From positions 558,001 through 622,000 of the forward strand of contig CAYWGH010000001.1 of the NCBI GenBank assembly GCA_964457925.1: a stretch of DNA of 64,000 nucleotides, written 5' to 3'. This stretch comes from Coneutiohabitans sp964457925 (lineage in GTDB: Bacteria > Zhuqueibacterota > Zhuqueibacteria > Zhuqueibacterales > Zhuqueibacteraceae). A program made the position numbers and the translations under genes. The notes under the pieces are model-generated. The model was not told where the DNA came from and ran no database searches. It saw nothing but the letters and a program-made list of their open reading frames with translations. Positions 50,393 through 58,712 of this stretch are shown one piece after another; position 1 is the stretch's first letter, and every line of letters begins with the position of its first letter.

Positions 50393-50950
50393 ATGAATAC
50401 CAGCAACCATTCCAAAAACGAGACGGGACTTTACGGCCTCATGGCCGAGTTCGAAACGCCCAACGATCTGCTCGAGGCCGCCAAACGCGCACATGCCGCA
50501 GGCTATCGCCGGCTCGATGCCTACACCCCTTTTCCGGTGGAGGGCCTTGCCGAAGCGATTCACGTGCATCGCAATCGTCTGCCGCGATTTGTTTTGATCG
50601 GCGGAATCGTCGGTTGCATTGTGGGTTTTTTCTTTCAATACTATGCCGCAGTGATCGATTATCCCTTAAATGTCGGCGGACGCCCGTTTAACAGTTGGCC
50701 CTCGTTCATTCCCATCACGTTCGAGGTGACGATTTTGTTTGCGGCCTTCACTGCGGTATTGGCGATGTTCGCGCTCAACGGCCTGCCGCAACCCTATCAT
50801 CCGGTGTTTAACGTCGAACGCTTCGAGCATGCGACCCGCGATCGCTTTTTTTTGTGCATTGAAGTGCGCGACCCGAAATTCGATCTCGCCGCAACCAGGC
50901 AGTTTCTGGAAAGTCTGCGGCCCTATGCCGTCTATGAGGTTGAACCGTGA
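50393..50950 (+). CDS. actD: Alternative complex III subunit D (DUF3341)
   Basis: 185 residues; AAAGAG lies upstream of the ATG. LYGLMAEFETPNDLLEAAKRAHAAGYRRLDAYTPFPVEGL at the start, two transmembrane helices (LIGGIVGCIVGFFFQYYAA; FEVTILFAAFTAVLAMFAL) and a C-terminal FFLCIEVRDPKFD domain: the DUF3341 family that is subunit D. The protein has no cofactor site and is thought to be structural. The repeat at 50966-51055 follows immediately. Confidence 0.95.
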   Translation: MNTSNHSKNETGLYGLMAEFETPNDLLEAAKRAHAAGYRRLDAYTPFPVEGLAEAIHVHRNRLPRFVLIGGIVGCIVGFFFQYYAAVIDYPLNVGGRPFNSWPSFIPITFEVTILFAAFTAVLAMFALNGLPQPYHPVFNVERFEHATRDRFFLCIEVRDPKFDLAATRQFLESLRPYAVYEVEP

Positions 50951-50965
50951 TGCGATTCGAATGCT

Positions 50966-51055
50966 GTCATTCCGCGGGAATTTTCCTGAGAACTCGGATG
51001 GCGGCGCCTATTCACATACCCGCTTTGTGCCAAACAAGATCCTTGTAGAATGACA
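50966..51055. repeat. 90-base palindromic element that supplies the actE start codon
   Basis: Ends TGTCATTCCGCGGGAAT (50966-) and, inverted, TGTCATTCTACAAGGAT (to 51055) match at 12 or more of 17 positions. The inverse copy contains GAATGACA, whose ATG at 51050 is the actE start. One end of the same family is at 15271-15296. Size, inverted ends and repeated occurrence fit a miniature element that inserted between actD and actE. Confidence 0.6.
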
Positions 51056-51649
51056 TTCAAAAGAAAAATCCCATTGACTAAAAAGGCCGGTTGGCTTCCT
51101 TTCGTTTCACTTCTCGTTCTCACCACCGCTTGCCGGCAAGACATGCACGATCAGCCGCGCTACGAGCCGCTCGAAGCCAGCACATTTTTTAAAGATGGCC
51201 GCGCTGCCAGGCCGCAAGTGCCGGGCACTGTCGCGCGCGGCCAGCTTAAAATCGACGAGCATTTGTATTCCGGAAAAATCGCCGGTAAGCCGGTGGATGC
51301 CTTTCCCTTTCCCATCTCCAAAGACATTTTGGCGCGCGGCCAGGAGCGCTACAACATTTTCTGCGCGCCCTGCCACGCGCGCATCGGAGACGGCAGCGGC
51401 ATGATCGTGCAGCGCGGTATGCGCCAGCCGCCTTCGTTTCACACGCAACGCCTGCGTGAAGCGCCGGTGGGATATTATTTCGACGTTATCACCAACGGCT
51501 TCGGAACCATGTACAGTTATTCCGATCGCGTTGCCGTAAATGATCGCTGGGCTATCGTCGCTTACATTCGCGCCCTGCAATTGAGCCAAAATGCCACGCT
51601 TGAAGATGTTCCCGCAAGCCAACGCCAGCAACTCGGAGCCGCCCGATGA
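51050..51649 (+). CDS. actE: Alternative complex III subunit E, monoheme cytochrome c lipoprotein
   Basis: 199 residues from the ATG at 51050, which lies in a repeat end and has no ribosome site; a TTG at 51074 is a fair alternative. The signal ends in the lipobox VLTTAC, followed by RQDMHDQPRYEPLEASTFFKDGRAARPQVPGTVARG, typical for ActE. One heme site, CAPCH, and later Met in MRQPPSF as a possible axial ligand. The protein accepts electrons from ActA at the periplasmic side. Its stop overlaps actF (ATGA). Confidence 0.92.
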   Translation: MTFKRKIPLTKKAGWLPFVSLLVLTTACRQDMHDQPRYEPLEASTFFKDGRAARPQVPGTVARGQLKIDEHLYSGKIAGKPVDAFPFPISKDILARGQERYNIFCAPCHARIGDGSGMIVQRGMRQPPSFHTQRLREAPVGYYFDVITNGFGTMYSYSDRVAVNDRWAIVAYIRALQLSQNATLEDVPASQRQQLGAAR

Positions 51650-52830
51650 ATCAAGCCGAATCATTATCACCCGTTTTAAGCCGTTGGCAGCAGCGCGCGC
51701 TGATTATTGGCGTGATCGCATTGGCGCTGTGCGGCGCAGGCGCCTTTCTGAGCTTGACGCAGTTCTTCCGTTCATACTTGTTCGGCTATTTGTTCTGGCT
51801 TGGCCTCACCCTGGGCAGCTTTGCCTTGCTGGCATTGCATCACATGGTGGGCGGCGGCTGGGGCTTCTCGATTCAGCGCATGCTCGAATCCGGCACGCGC
51901 ACGCTGCCGTTAATGATCGTTCTGCTGCTGCCGCTCGCCTTTGGTGTCAAAGAACTTTATATTTGGGCGCAACCGGAAGTCATCGCGCAAGACAAGCTCT
52001 TGCAGCACAAAGCCCCGTATTTGAATATCCCTTTCTTCGCGATTCGCACGGTGGTTTATTTCGCCATTTGGGGCATATTCATTTTTTGGCTGAATCGCTG
52101 GTCCAAACGGCAGGATGAAAACGGCGACGCCGCGCTCAGCACCAAGTTGCGCCATCTCAGCGGCCCGGCGTTGGTGATCTATGTGTTGACGCTCACCTTT
52201 GCCTCGGTTGATTGGGTGATGTCGCTCGATCCGCACTGGTTCTCGACGATCTACGGCGTGCTTTTCGTCGTGGGAAATGGCCTGCTCACGCTCGCGTTTG
52301 TCATCGTCGCTGCGGCCCTGCTTGCACAGCATAAGCCGTTGTCTGAGGTGATGGCGGCGAAGCATTTTCATGATCTCGGCAATTTGATGTTTGCCTTCGT
52401 GCTGTTGTGGGCTTATGTGTCGTTTTCACAGTTTCTGATTATTTGGTCGGGCAATTTGCCGGAAGAAATTCCGTGGTATCTTCACCGCTTGCACGGCGGC
52501 TGGCAATGGTTTGCGCTTGCTCTCGTGCTTTTTCACTTCGCTTTGCCGTTCGTGTTCCTGCTGTCGCGCAAAGCGAAACGCCGCGTGGAGGTGCTGCGCA
52601 AGATCGCCCTCTGGATGATCGCCATGCGTTTCGTTGATTTGTTCTGGCTGATTGCCCCCAGCTTTCACGGTGAAAAATTGACTGTTCATTGGATGGATAT
52701 TTTGGCGCCCGCCGGCATCGGTGGCCTTTGGTTGGCCTATTTTGTCTGGCAACTCAAGGGCCGCGCGCTGCTGCCGTTGCACGATCCGCGCCTTGAGATT
52801 GCCTTTAGCCATAAAGAGCATCATCATTGA
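51646..52830 (+). CDS. actF: Alternative complex III subunit F, membrane protein
   Basis: 394 residues, about ten transmembrane helices, a second NrfD-like integral subunit. Family blocks: LFWLGLTLGSFALLALHHMVGGGWG, RMLESGTRTLPLM, HKAPYLNIPFFAIRTVVYFAIWG, VMSLDPHWFSTIYGVLFVVG, HDLGNLMFAFVLLWAYVSFSQFLIIWSGNLPEEIPWY and WQWFALALVLFHFALPF. Ends with a His-rich tail (KEHHH). ActF has no redox cofactor and is proposed to take part in proton movement. ATGA overlap with actE indicates coupled translation. Confidence 0.95.
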   Translation: MNQAESLSPVLSRWQQRALIIGVIALALCGAGAFLSLTQFFRSYLFGYLFWLGLTLGSFALLALHHMVGGGWGFSIQRMLESGTRTLPLMIVLLLPLAFGVKELYIWAQPEVIAQDKLLQHKAPYLNIPFFAIRTVVYFAIWGIFIFWLNRWSKRQDENGDAALSTKLRHLSGPALVIYVLTLTFASVDWVMSLDPHWFSTIYGVLFVVGNGLLTLAFVIVAAALLAQHKPLSEVMAAKHFHDLGNLMFAFVLLWAYVSFSQFLIIWSGNLPEEIPWYLHRLHGGWQWFALALVLFHFALPFVFLLSRKAKRRVEVLRKIALWMIAMRFVDLFWLIAPSFHGEKLTVHWMDILAPAGIGGLWLAYFVWQLKGRALLPLHDPRLEIAFSHKEHHH

Positions 52831-52915
52831 TACCGGAGCAAATCGGAAAAGGGCCGGTTTCAAATGGATTGAATGGTTGTGGCAAGGAGAGAATGTTTTT
52901 GGTCTAGAATTGATT

Positions 52916-53323
52916 ATGCAGACACACGATAACAATCACCGCGGCCATGAAACAACGGACGCGAATGTTCGCTCCCTGGTGTTTTCCGGGCTGGGATTAT
53001 TGGGCATCATGACCGTGACGATCGTATTGCTGATCGGCGCCCTCAACTTTCTCGAAAGCCGGCAAAAACGCATTGCAACACCTCCGCATATGCTGGCCGA
53101 ACAGGCGCAAACGCCGCCCGCGCCGCGCCTGCAAATCACCCCCGAGCGTGATTTGCAGAATTACTACCTTAAAGAAGATTCCCTGCTGCACGGTTACGGC
53201 TGGGTTGTGCGCGAAGCCGGCATTGCGCGCATTCCGGTGGACAGCGCGATGGCGTTGTTGCTTAAGCGCGGCTTGCCGGTGCGCGATGAGAATCTGCCAG
53301 CGAAGGGAGGAGCGCAGCCATGA
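52916..53323 (+). CDS. Small single-span membrane protein of the ACIII-caa3 cluster
   Basis: 135 residues from the ATG at 52916. A strong AAGGAG at about 52884 serves instead a tiny frame MFLV (52893-52907), so the true start is unsettled; a TTG at 52910 is possible. One transmembrane segment (LLGIMTVTIVLLIGALNFL), then a soluble domain ending YGWVVREAGIARIPVDSAMALLLKRGLPVR, which I recognise as a recurring small protein between complex III and oxidase genes (pattern 'L..YGWVDR..GV.RIPID.AM.LLLERGLP'). No cofactor motif. Probably an assembly or linking factor for the supercomplex. Overlaps the SCO gene by 4 bases. Confidence 0.75.
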   Translation: MQTHDNNHRGHETTDANVRSLVFSGLGLLGIMTVTIVLLIGALNFLESRQKRIATPPHMLAEQAQTPPAPRLQITPERDLQNYYLKEDSLLHGYGWVVREAGIARIPVDSAMALLLKRGLPVRDENLPAKGGAQP

Positions 53324-54150
53324 AAACACGTTTTCGCTCTTCGCTCGTTTCGTTGCTGTCTTCGTTCCTTTTGTTGGCAAGCGCGCGCGCCCAGGGCCTC
53401 AACGCCTCCAACCAGCCTGAAATTCTTAAAAAGATCGGCATCGATCAGCGGCTGGGCGAGCAAGCGCCGTTGGATTTGGAATTTTATGATGAGGCCGGCA
53501 ATCCGGTGCGGTTGCAACAATACTTCGGTGAGAAGCCCGTGATTCTTGCGCTGGTTTATTATAATTGCCCGATGTTGTGCAATCTGGTGCTGAATGGATT
53601 GACGAAAAATCTCAAACCCCTGTCGTTCAGCGCCGGCGAAGAATTCGACATCATCAGCTTGAGCTTCGATCATCGTGAAACTCCCGCGCTTGCGGCGGAA
53701 AAGAAGAAAAATTATCTCAAGGATTATGATCGCGCCAGCGCAGCCGGCGGCTGGCATTTTCTCACCGGCGACTCGGTCAACATTTCCCGGCTCGCCGAGG
53801 CGGTGGGGTTTCGTTTTCAATTTGATCCTGTCACCCAAGAATATGCCCATGCCGGCGGCATTATGGTGTTGACGCCGCAAGGCAAGCTCGCGCGTTATTT
53901 CTACGGCGTCGATTATCCCAGCCGCGATTTGCGCCTGAGCCTGGTGGAAGCCTCCGAGAGCAAAATCGGCTCCCCGGTGGATCAACTGCTGTTGTATTGT
54001 TATCACTATGATCCGCTGACGGGCAAATACGGCCTGGTGATCATGAATGTGTTGCGCCTGGCGGGCATTGCCACCGTGTTGGTATTGGCAGCTTTTGTAA
54101 TCGTTATGCTTCGGCGCGATCGTAAGATGGCCGCAAGCGCAAGAGTGTAG
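53320..54150 (+). CDS. SCO1/SenC-family copper chaperone
   Basis: 276 residues, start ATGA-overlapping the upstream stop. Signal peptide (FLLLASARAQ), then a thioredoxin-like domain: LGEQAPLDLEFYDEAGNPVRL, VYYNCPMLCNLVL (the CXXXC copper site) and a later YAHAGGIMVLTPQGKLARYFYG with the third copper ligand His. A C-terminal transmembrane helix (IATVLVLAAFVIVML) fixes it to the inner membrane, as in the C-terminally anchored branch of the family. It loads the CuA site of oxidase subunit II, which is encoded downstream. The 140-base gap before coxB has no clear promoter. Confidence 0.93.
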   Translation: MKTRFRSSLVSLLSSFLLLASARAQGLNASNQPEILKKIGIDQRLGEQAPLDLEFYDEAGNPVRLQQYFGEKPVILALVYYNCPMLCNLVLNGLTKNLKPLSFSAGEEFDIISLSFDHRETPALAAEKKKNYLKDYDRASAAGGWHFLTGDSVNISRLAEAVGFRFQFDPVTQEYAHAGGIMVLTPQGKLARYFYGVDYPSRDLRLSLVEASESKIGSPVDQLLLYCYHYDPLTGKYGLVIMNVLRLAGIATVLVLAAFVIVMLRRDRKMAASARV

Positions 54151-54291
54151 AAGCTGCGGCAGTTCCGCGTAATGTTCTTCATTACCGCATTTATTTTGAA
54201 GGTATTTTACGCCGCGCTTTTCGAAAAGCATAGTCCGTTTGATAGAATGAATCTGGATATAGCTTTTTCACGTTAGTCATTTTTTGAGATT

Positions 54292-55224
54292 ATGGGCAAA
54301 GACTTTCAATTTTTTCCTGAACAGGCCTCGCGGCTGGCCGGCGAGGTCGATTTATTATACTATTTTCTTATCGGCCTCACGACTTTTTTTACGCTGTTGA
54401 TCTTTTTCTTGATCTATCTCTTCGCCGTGCGCTACCGCCGCAAGTCGGAAGACGATGCGCCCAAGCAGATTCCCGGCTTGCTCAAGCTCGAACTGGCCTG
54501 GTCGATCATTCCGTTTATTTTGGCGATGATCACATTTTGGTGGGGCGCAAGTTTATACTTTGAAGCCTACTCCGCGCCGCCGAAAGATGCGATCGAAGTC
54601 TATGTTGTCGGCAAGCAATGGATGTGGCACATCCAACATCCCAGCGGCCAGCGGGAGATCAACACCTTGCATGTCCCTCTCGGGCAAACCGTGAAGTTGA
54701 CAATGACCACGGAGGATGTCATCCACAGCTTTTATATTCCCGCCTTTCGCGTGAAGAAAGACGTGGTGCCGGGCCGTTACACGCATCTCTGGTTCGAGGC
54801 CACCAAAGCCGGTGAATATCACCTCTTCTGCGCGGAATATTGCGGCACGAAGCATTCCGAGATGATCGGCACGGTTGTCGTCATGGAGCCGAATGATTAC
54901 CAAAATTGGTTGAGCGGCAACGAAAGCGGCGAATCCCTGGCAGCCGCCGGCGAAAAAAAATTCAATCAACTCGGCTGCAGCACCTGCCATGCTAATGTTG
55001 CCGGCGCGCGCGGGCCTTCACTGGTCGGTGTGTTTGGCCAGGAAGTCAAGCTCGCCGATGGCCGAACCGTGATCGCAGATGAAGGTTATCTGCGTGAGTC
55101 GCTGCTCAATCCTGGCGCAAAAGTCACAGCCGGATATCAGCCGCTCATGCCCACGTTTCAGGGGCAAATCAATGAAGCCGGAATTTTGCAGCTGACCGCA
55201 TATATTAAATCGTTGCAGAGATAA
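54292..55224 (+). CDS. coxB: Cytochrome c oxidase subunit II fused to cytochrome c (caa3 type)
   Basis: 310 residues. Two transmembrane helices (residues 20-45 and 70-90), then a cupredoxin with the CuA ligands: EDVIHSFYIPAFRVKKDVVPGRYTHLWFEA, GEYHLFCAEYCGTKHSEMIGTV (two Cys, His, Met). A fused C-terminal cytochrome c carries GCSTCH and later PLMPTF with the axial Met. The fusion marks caa3 oxidases, which take electrons directly from complex III. W of the electron entry region (QWMWHIQHP) is present. Confidence 0.96.
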   Translation: MGKDFQFFPEQASRLAGEVDLLYYFLIGLTTFFTLLIFFLIYLFAVRYRRKSEDDAPKQIPGLLKLELAWSIIPFILAMITFWWGASLYFEAYSAPPKDAIEVYVVGKQWMWHIQHPSGQREINTLHVPLGQTVKLTMTTEDVIHSFYIPAFRVKKDVVPGRYTHLWFEATKAGEYHLFCAEYCGTKHSEMIGTVVVMEPNDYQNWLSGNESGESLAAAGEKKFNQLGCSTCHANVAGARGPSLVGVFGQEVKLADGRTVIADEGYLRESLLNPGAKVTAGYQPLMPTFQGQINEAGILQLTAYIKSLQR

Positions 55225-55282
55225 CCCCGCCGCCCGGCCGCCGCCAGCGCCGGACGGTAAAATTCAGTGAAGAAAGTGAACA

Positions 55283-56962
55283 ATGGCTACCGCTGTTTTC
55301 AAACCTTTTGATCATCAAATTGCTGACCCGGAAGAGATTCCCAAAAAGCATTATCTCAATGCCGGGTTCAGCGCGAAATCCTGGCTGCTCACCGTCGATC
55401 ACAAACGCATCGCGATTCTCTATTTGATCGCGGTAACGTTTTTCTTTTTGATCGGCGGCTTGTTTGCTGTGTTTGTGCGTCTTGAGTTAATGACACCCGC
55501 CGCGGACTTGATGCAATCCGAGACGTACAACAAAATGTTTACGATGCACGGCATCATGATGGTGTTCTTCTTTCTCATTCCGGCGATTCCGGCGATTCTC
55601 GGCAATTTCCTCGTGCCGCTGATGATCGGCGCCAAGGATTTGGCGTTCCCGCGCATCAACCTCCTGAGTTGGTACATTTATATCATTGGCGGCTTGTTTA
55701 CGTTTGCCGCAGTATTGCTCGGCGGGGTCGATACCGGCTGGACGTTTTACACGCCCTACAGCAGCACGTATTCGAACACCAACGTCATTCTCGCGGCCGT
55801 CGGCATTTTTATCACCGGATTTTCCTCGATTCTCACCGGCCTCAATTTCATTGTGACGATTCACAAAATGCGCGCCCCGGGCATGACCTGGTTCCGCCTG
55901 CCGCTGTTCATTTGGGCGCATTATGCCACAAGTTTGATCCAAATTTTGGGCACGCCCGTCGTCGCCATCACCATCGTGCTCGTTGCGCTCGAACGGCTTT
56001 TTCACATCGGCATTTTTGATCCGGCGGTTGGCGGCGATCCGATTCTTTTTCAGCATTTGTTTTGGTTCTATTCCCATCCCGCGGTTTATATCATGGTTCT
56101 GCCGGCCATGGGCGTGATGAGTGAATTGATCACCTGTTTCTCCCGCAAGAAAATTTTCGGATACGAATTCATCGCCTTCTCCAGCCTCGCGATTGCGGTG
56201 ATCAGCTTCTTGGTGTGGGGCCATCACATGTTCACCACAGGCCAGTCGATCTATGCCGGCATGGTGTTTTCCTTCTTGAGCTTCCTGGTCGCGATTCCCT
56301 CGGCGATCAAGGTGTTCAACTGGACCGCGACGCTCTACAAAGGGTCGGTGTCGTATCAAGCGCCGATGCTGTACGCCATCGGCTTCATCGGTTTGTTCAC
56401 GATTGGCGGCCTCACCGGCATGTTTCTTTCGACGCTGGCTGTGGATGTGCATGTGCATGATACGTACTTCATCGTTGCGCACTTTCACTACATCATGGTC
56501 GGCGGCACGATCATGGCTTATCTTGGCGGTTTGCATTTCTGGTGGCCCAAGATCACGGGCAGATTATATCCCGACGGCTGGGCGCGCTTTGCCGCATTGG
56601 TGGTGTTCGTGGGTTTCAATCTCACATTTTTCCCGCAATTCGTGCTCGGCTATCTCGGCATGCCGCGGCGCTATCACGTTTACCCGGAAGAATTTCAAGT
56701 CTTGAATGTCATGTCGTCTGCCGGCGCAACGATTCTGGGCGTGGGCTATCTGATTCCGCTGATCTATTTTCTCTGGTCGCTCAAATATGGGCCGCGCGCC
56801 AGCGCAAATCCCTGGAGTGCGACCGGCTTGGAGTGGACGACGCCCTCGCCGCCGCCCACGCAAAATTTCGAGACAACGCCGATGGTGACGGAAGAGGCCT
56901 ACGATTACGCGAAATTCGCGCGGGAGCATGCCAAAGAAGAAAAGGAGGGCGCCCTTGTCTGA
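55283..56962 (+). CDS. coxA: Cytochrome c oxidase subunit I, type A2
   Basis: 559 residues, 12 transmembrane helices. Heme and copper ligands: FTMHGIMMVFFF (low-spin heme His), WFYSHPAVYIMVLPAMG (CuB His and Tyr cross-link), WGHHMFTTG (two CuB His), VHDTYFIVAHFHY (both heme His). The sequence YSHPAVY replaces the XGHPEVY of A1 oxidases: Glu is absent and a Tyr-Ser pair stands in its place, the mark of the A2 subtype, which uses an alternative D-channel end. It reduces O2 to water and pumps protons. Its last bases overlap coxC. Confidence 0.97.
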   Translation: MATAVFKPFDHQIADPEEIPKKHYLNAGFSAKSWLLTVDHKRIAILYLIAVTFFFLIGGLFAVFVRLELMTPAADLMQSETYNKMFTMHGIMMVFFFLIPAIPAILGNFLVPLMIGAKDLAFPRINLLSWYIYIIGGLFTFAAVLLGGVDTGWTFYTPYSSTYSNTNVILAAVGIFITGFSSILTGLNFIVTIHKMRAPGMTWFRLPLFIWAHYATSLIQILGTPVVAITIVLVALERLFHIGIFDPAVGGDPILFQHLFWFYSHPAVYIMVLPAMGVMSELITCFSRKKIFGYEFIAFSSLAIAVISFLVWGHHMFTTGQSIYAGMVFSFLSFLVAIPSAIKVFNWTATLYKGSVSYQAPMLYAIGFIGLFTIGGLTGMFLSTLAVDVHVHDTYFIVAHFHYIMVGGTIMAYLGGLHFWWPKITGRLYPDGWARFAALVVFVGFNLTFFPQFVLGYLGMPRRYHVYPEEFQVLNVMSSAGATILGVGYLIPLIYFLWSLKYGPRASANPWSATGLEWTTPSPPPTQNFETTPMVTEEAYDYAKFAREHAKEEKEGALV

Positions 56963-57602
56963 GCAACATCATCCGGCGCTTGCCCATCATTTTGATGATC
57001 TCGATCAGCAGTTCGAAGCGGCGGGATTGGGAATGTGGGCGTTTCTGATTCAAGAGATTCTGTTTTTCGGCGGGCTATTTGCGGTTTACTTGATCTATCG
57101 CATGAGCTATCCCGAAGCCTTCATTCAGGGCAGCCACTACCTCGACATCACGCTCGGCGGCATCAACACGGCGATTTTGATCTGCAGCAGCTTGACCATG
57201 GCGCTAGCCGTGTTCTACGGCCAGCAAGGCAAACGCGAGCAACTGATCATGTTTCTCGTGTTCACTGTGGTGTTGGGAACCGCGTTTTTGGGCATCAAGG
57301 TCGTCGAATATTCACACAAGTTTCATGAACACCTCGTTCCCGGGCCATTCTTCAATCCTGCCGAAGCGCATGCCCCGCAAATGCAAATTTTCTTCGCGGT
57401 GTATTTCGCCATGACGGGCATGCACGCGCTGCACATGATTATCGGCATCGGCATTTTGTTTTATCTGATTTATCAAGCGCGGCGCGGACGTTATTCCAAA
57501 GAGTACAATTCGCCAATAGAAATTTTCGGTTTGTACTGGCACTTTGTTGACATTGTCTGGATTTTTCTGTTCCCGTTACTTTATCTCATAGGTCGCCACT
57601 GA
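56955..57602 (+). CDS. coxC: Cytochrome c oxidase subunit III
   Basis: 215 residues from a TTG at 56955, chosen because AAAGGAGGG lies 7 bases upstream; an upstream ATG at 56928 has no such site and adds a basic stretch. It overlaps the coxA stop by 8 bases. MSEQHHPALAHHFDD opens the protein, then GMWAFLIQEILFFGGLFAVY, SSLTMALAVFYGQ, FLGIKVVEYSHKFHEHLVPGPFF, FFAVYFAMTGMHALHMIIGI and GLYWHFVDIVWIFLFPLLYLI, all classic subunit III blocks. Five membrane helices, no cofactor. Confidence 0.95.
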   Translation: MSEQHHPALAHHFDDLDQQFEAAGLGMWAFLIQEILFFGGLFAVYLIYRMSYPEAFIQGSHYLDITLGGINTAILICSSLTMALAVFYGQQGKREQLIMFLVFTVVLGTAFLGIKVVEYSHKFHEHLVPGPFFNPAEAHAPQMQIFFAVYFAMTGMHALHMIIGIGILFYLIYQARRGRYSKEYNSPIEIFGLYWHFVDIVWIFLFPLLYLIGRH

Positions 57603-57910
57603 TGGGCCCACATCTTGTTCCTAAAAAAGTCTATTACACGATTTTCGCGGCATTGATCGTTTTGACATTCATCACAGTGGCCGTTGCTTTTGTCGATCTC
57701 GGCCCGCTGAACAATTTTATCGCCATGTCGATTGCGGTCGCCAAGGCCACGCTGGTGATCATGTATTTCATGCATGTGCGCTACAGCGACAAACTGGTAT
57801 GGGTTTTTGCAGGCGCCGGGTTCCTGTGGCTTATCATTCTATTTGTCTTTCTGCTGAGCGATTACATCACCCGCGAGGCGTGGAGCAATTTGCTGACGGG
57901 AATGCCATAA
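57602..57910 (+). CDS. coxD: Cytochrome c oxidase subunit IV (caa3/CyoD-like)
   Basis: 102 residues, three transmembrane helices: IFAALIVLTFITVAVAFVDL, IAMSIAVAKATLVIMYFMHVRYSDKLVWVFAGAG, LWLIILFVFLLSDYITR. The KATLVIMYFMH block is typical of prokaryotic subunit IV. Start and coxC stop share one base (TGATG). It stabilises the oxidase. A terminator follows 4 bases after the stop. Confidence 0.93.
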   Translation: MGPHLVPKKVYYTIFAALIVLTFITVAVAFVDLGPLNNFIAMSIAVAKATLVIMYFMHVRYSDKLVWVFAGAGFLWLIILFVFLLSDYITREAWSNLLTGMP

Positions 57911-57913
57911 AAC

Positions 57914-57942
57914 AAAAGCCCCGCTTTGGCGGGGTTTTGTTT
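57914..57942 (+). terminator. Terminator of the respiratory operon
   Basis: CCCCGC (57919-57924), loop TTTG, GCGGGG (57929-57934), flanked by AAAA and TTTTGTTT. It lies before the convergent gene at 57961 and can work in both directions. Confidence 0.8.
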
Positions 57943-57960
57943 AGTCTCGCTGAAAAACCA

Positions 57961-58638
57961 TTACTCCTTCCGCATCTGCGTCCTCATCTGCTTCAGCATC
58001 TCCATGGGGTTCTGACCTTCGGTGATTACCACCCCTTTCGGCAAGGTCAATTTCTCCGGAGGGACGTTCACGTTTTCCTGCACGCGGGTCGCTTCAATCA
58101 GAATTGTTTTACCCATCATGCTTGCCTCGGTTTTCAGCGCGAGCCCCTGCCACACCCAGGTCTTGGTTTTTAGATTTTTGATTTCCCAAATTTCACAGCG
58201 TTTGCCCAAAAACGTTTCTTCTCCGATCTTCTTTGCGCCGCTGCGCTTCATGATATCCTCGCCAATATCCGTGAGATCCTTGCCCTCGCTTTTGGCTTGT
58301 GCGCTCAGGTCTTTGAGCAAGGGCGTCGGCACTTTGGTTCCGGTTTTCGCATCCAAATCGACGCTGTAGGTCCATTCGCCATCCAACAGGGTCAGGATAT
58401 TTTTTTTGATGGACATATTCATCAAGTTGGTTTCTGCATGCGAGTATTTGGCCTCGCGCATGCCCCACCGGTCAAAATAAATTGTCTCACTGCCGGTTTG
58501 CACGCCGCTGAGTTTGTATTCCACAATACCCGATCGAATTTTGTAGCGATGAACTTCTTGCCCAAAACTTTTTGTCATCCCGCCGGCCAGTGCCAAAATC
58601 CCGAGCCCCAAACAAAAGTGTCTCAGTAAACGTTTCAT
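57961..58638 (-). CDS. Exported protein, DUF4412-like
   Basis: 225 residues with a signal peptide (LGLGILALAGGMTKSFGQ). The mature part is beta-rich: VEYKLSGVQTGSETIYFDRWGMREAKY, a helix-forming region (PTPLLKDLSAQAKSEGKDLTDIGEDIMKR), then GEETFLGKRCEIWEIKNLKTKTWVWQGLALKTEASMMGKTI. The 'G.E.YFDRWG.REA' and 'FLGK.CE.WE' pattern recalls DUF4412/LolA-like secreted proteins of FCB bacteria. It may bind a hydrophobic ligand. No functional link to the oxidase genes with which it converges. Confidence 0.6.
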   Translation of the reverse strand: MKRLLRHFCLGLGILALAGGMTKSFGQEVHRYKIRSGIVEYKLSGVQTGSETIYFDRWGMREAKYSHAETNLMNMSIKKNILTLLDGEWTYSVDLDAKTGTKVPTPLLKDLSAQAKSEGKDLTDIGEDIMKRSGAKKIGEETFLGKRCEIWEIKNLKTKTWVWQGLALKTEASMMGKTILIEATRVQENVNVPPEKLTLPKGVVITEGQNPMEMLKQMRTQMRKE

Positions 58639-58712
58639 GAGTTGGTCTCCCGTTTGAATTTGTGATGAATTTGAGGGTAGTTGCCCGCGTTGAGAAAATT
58701 CGCGCTAAAAAT

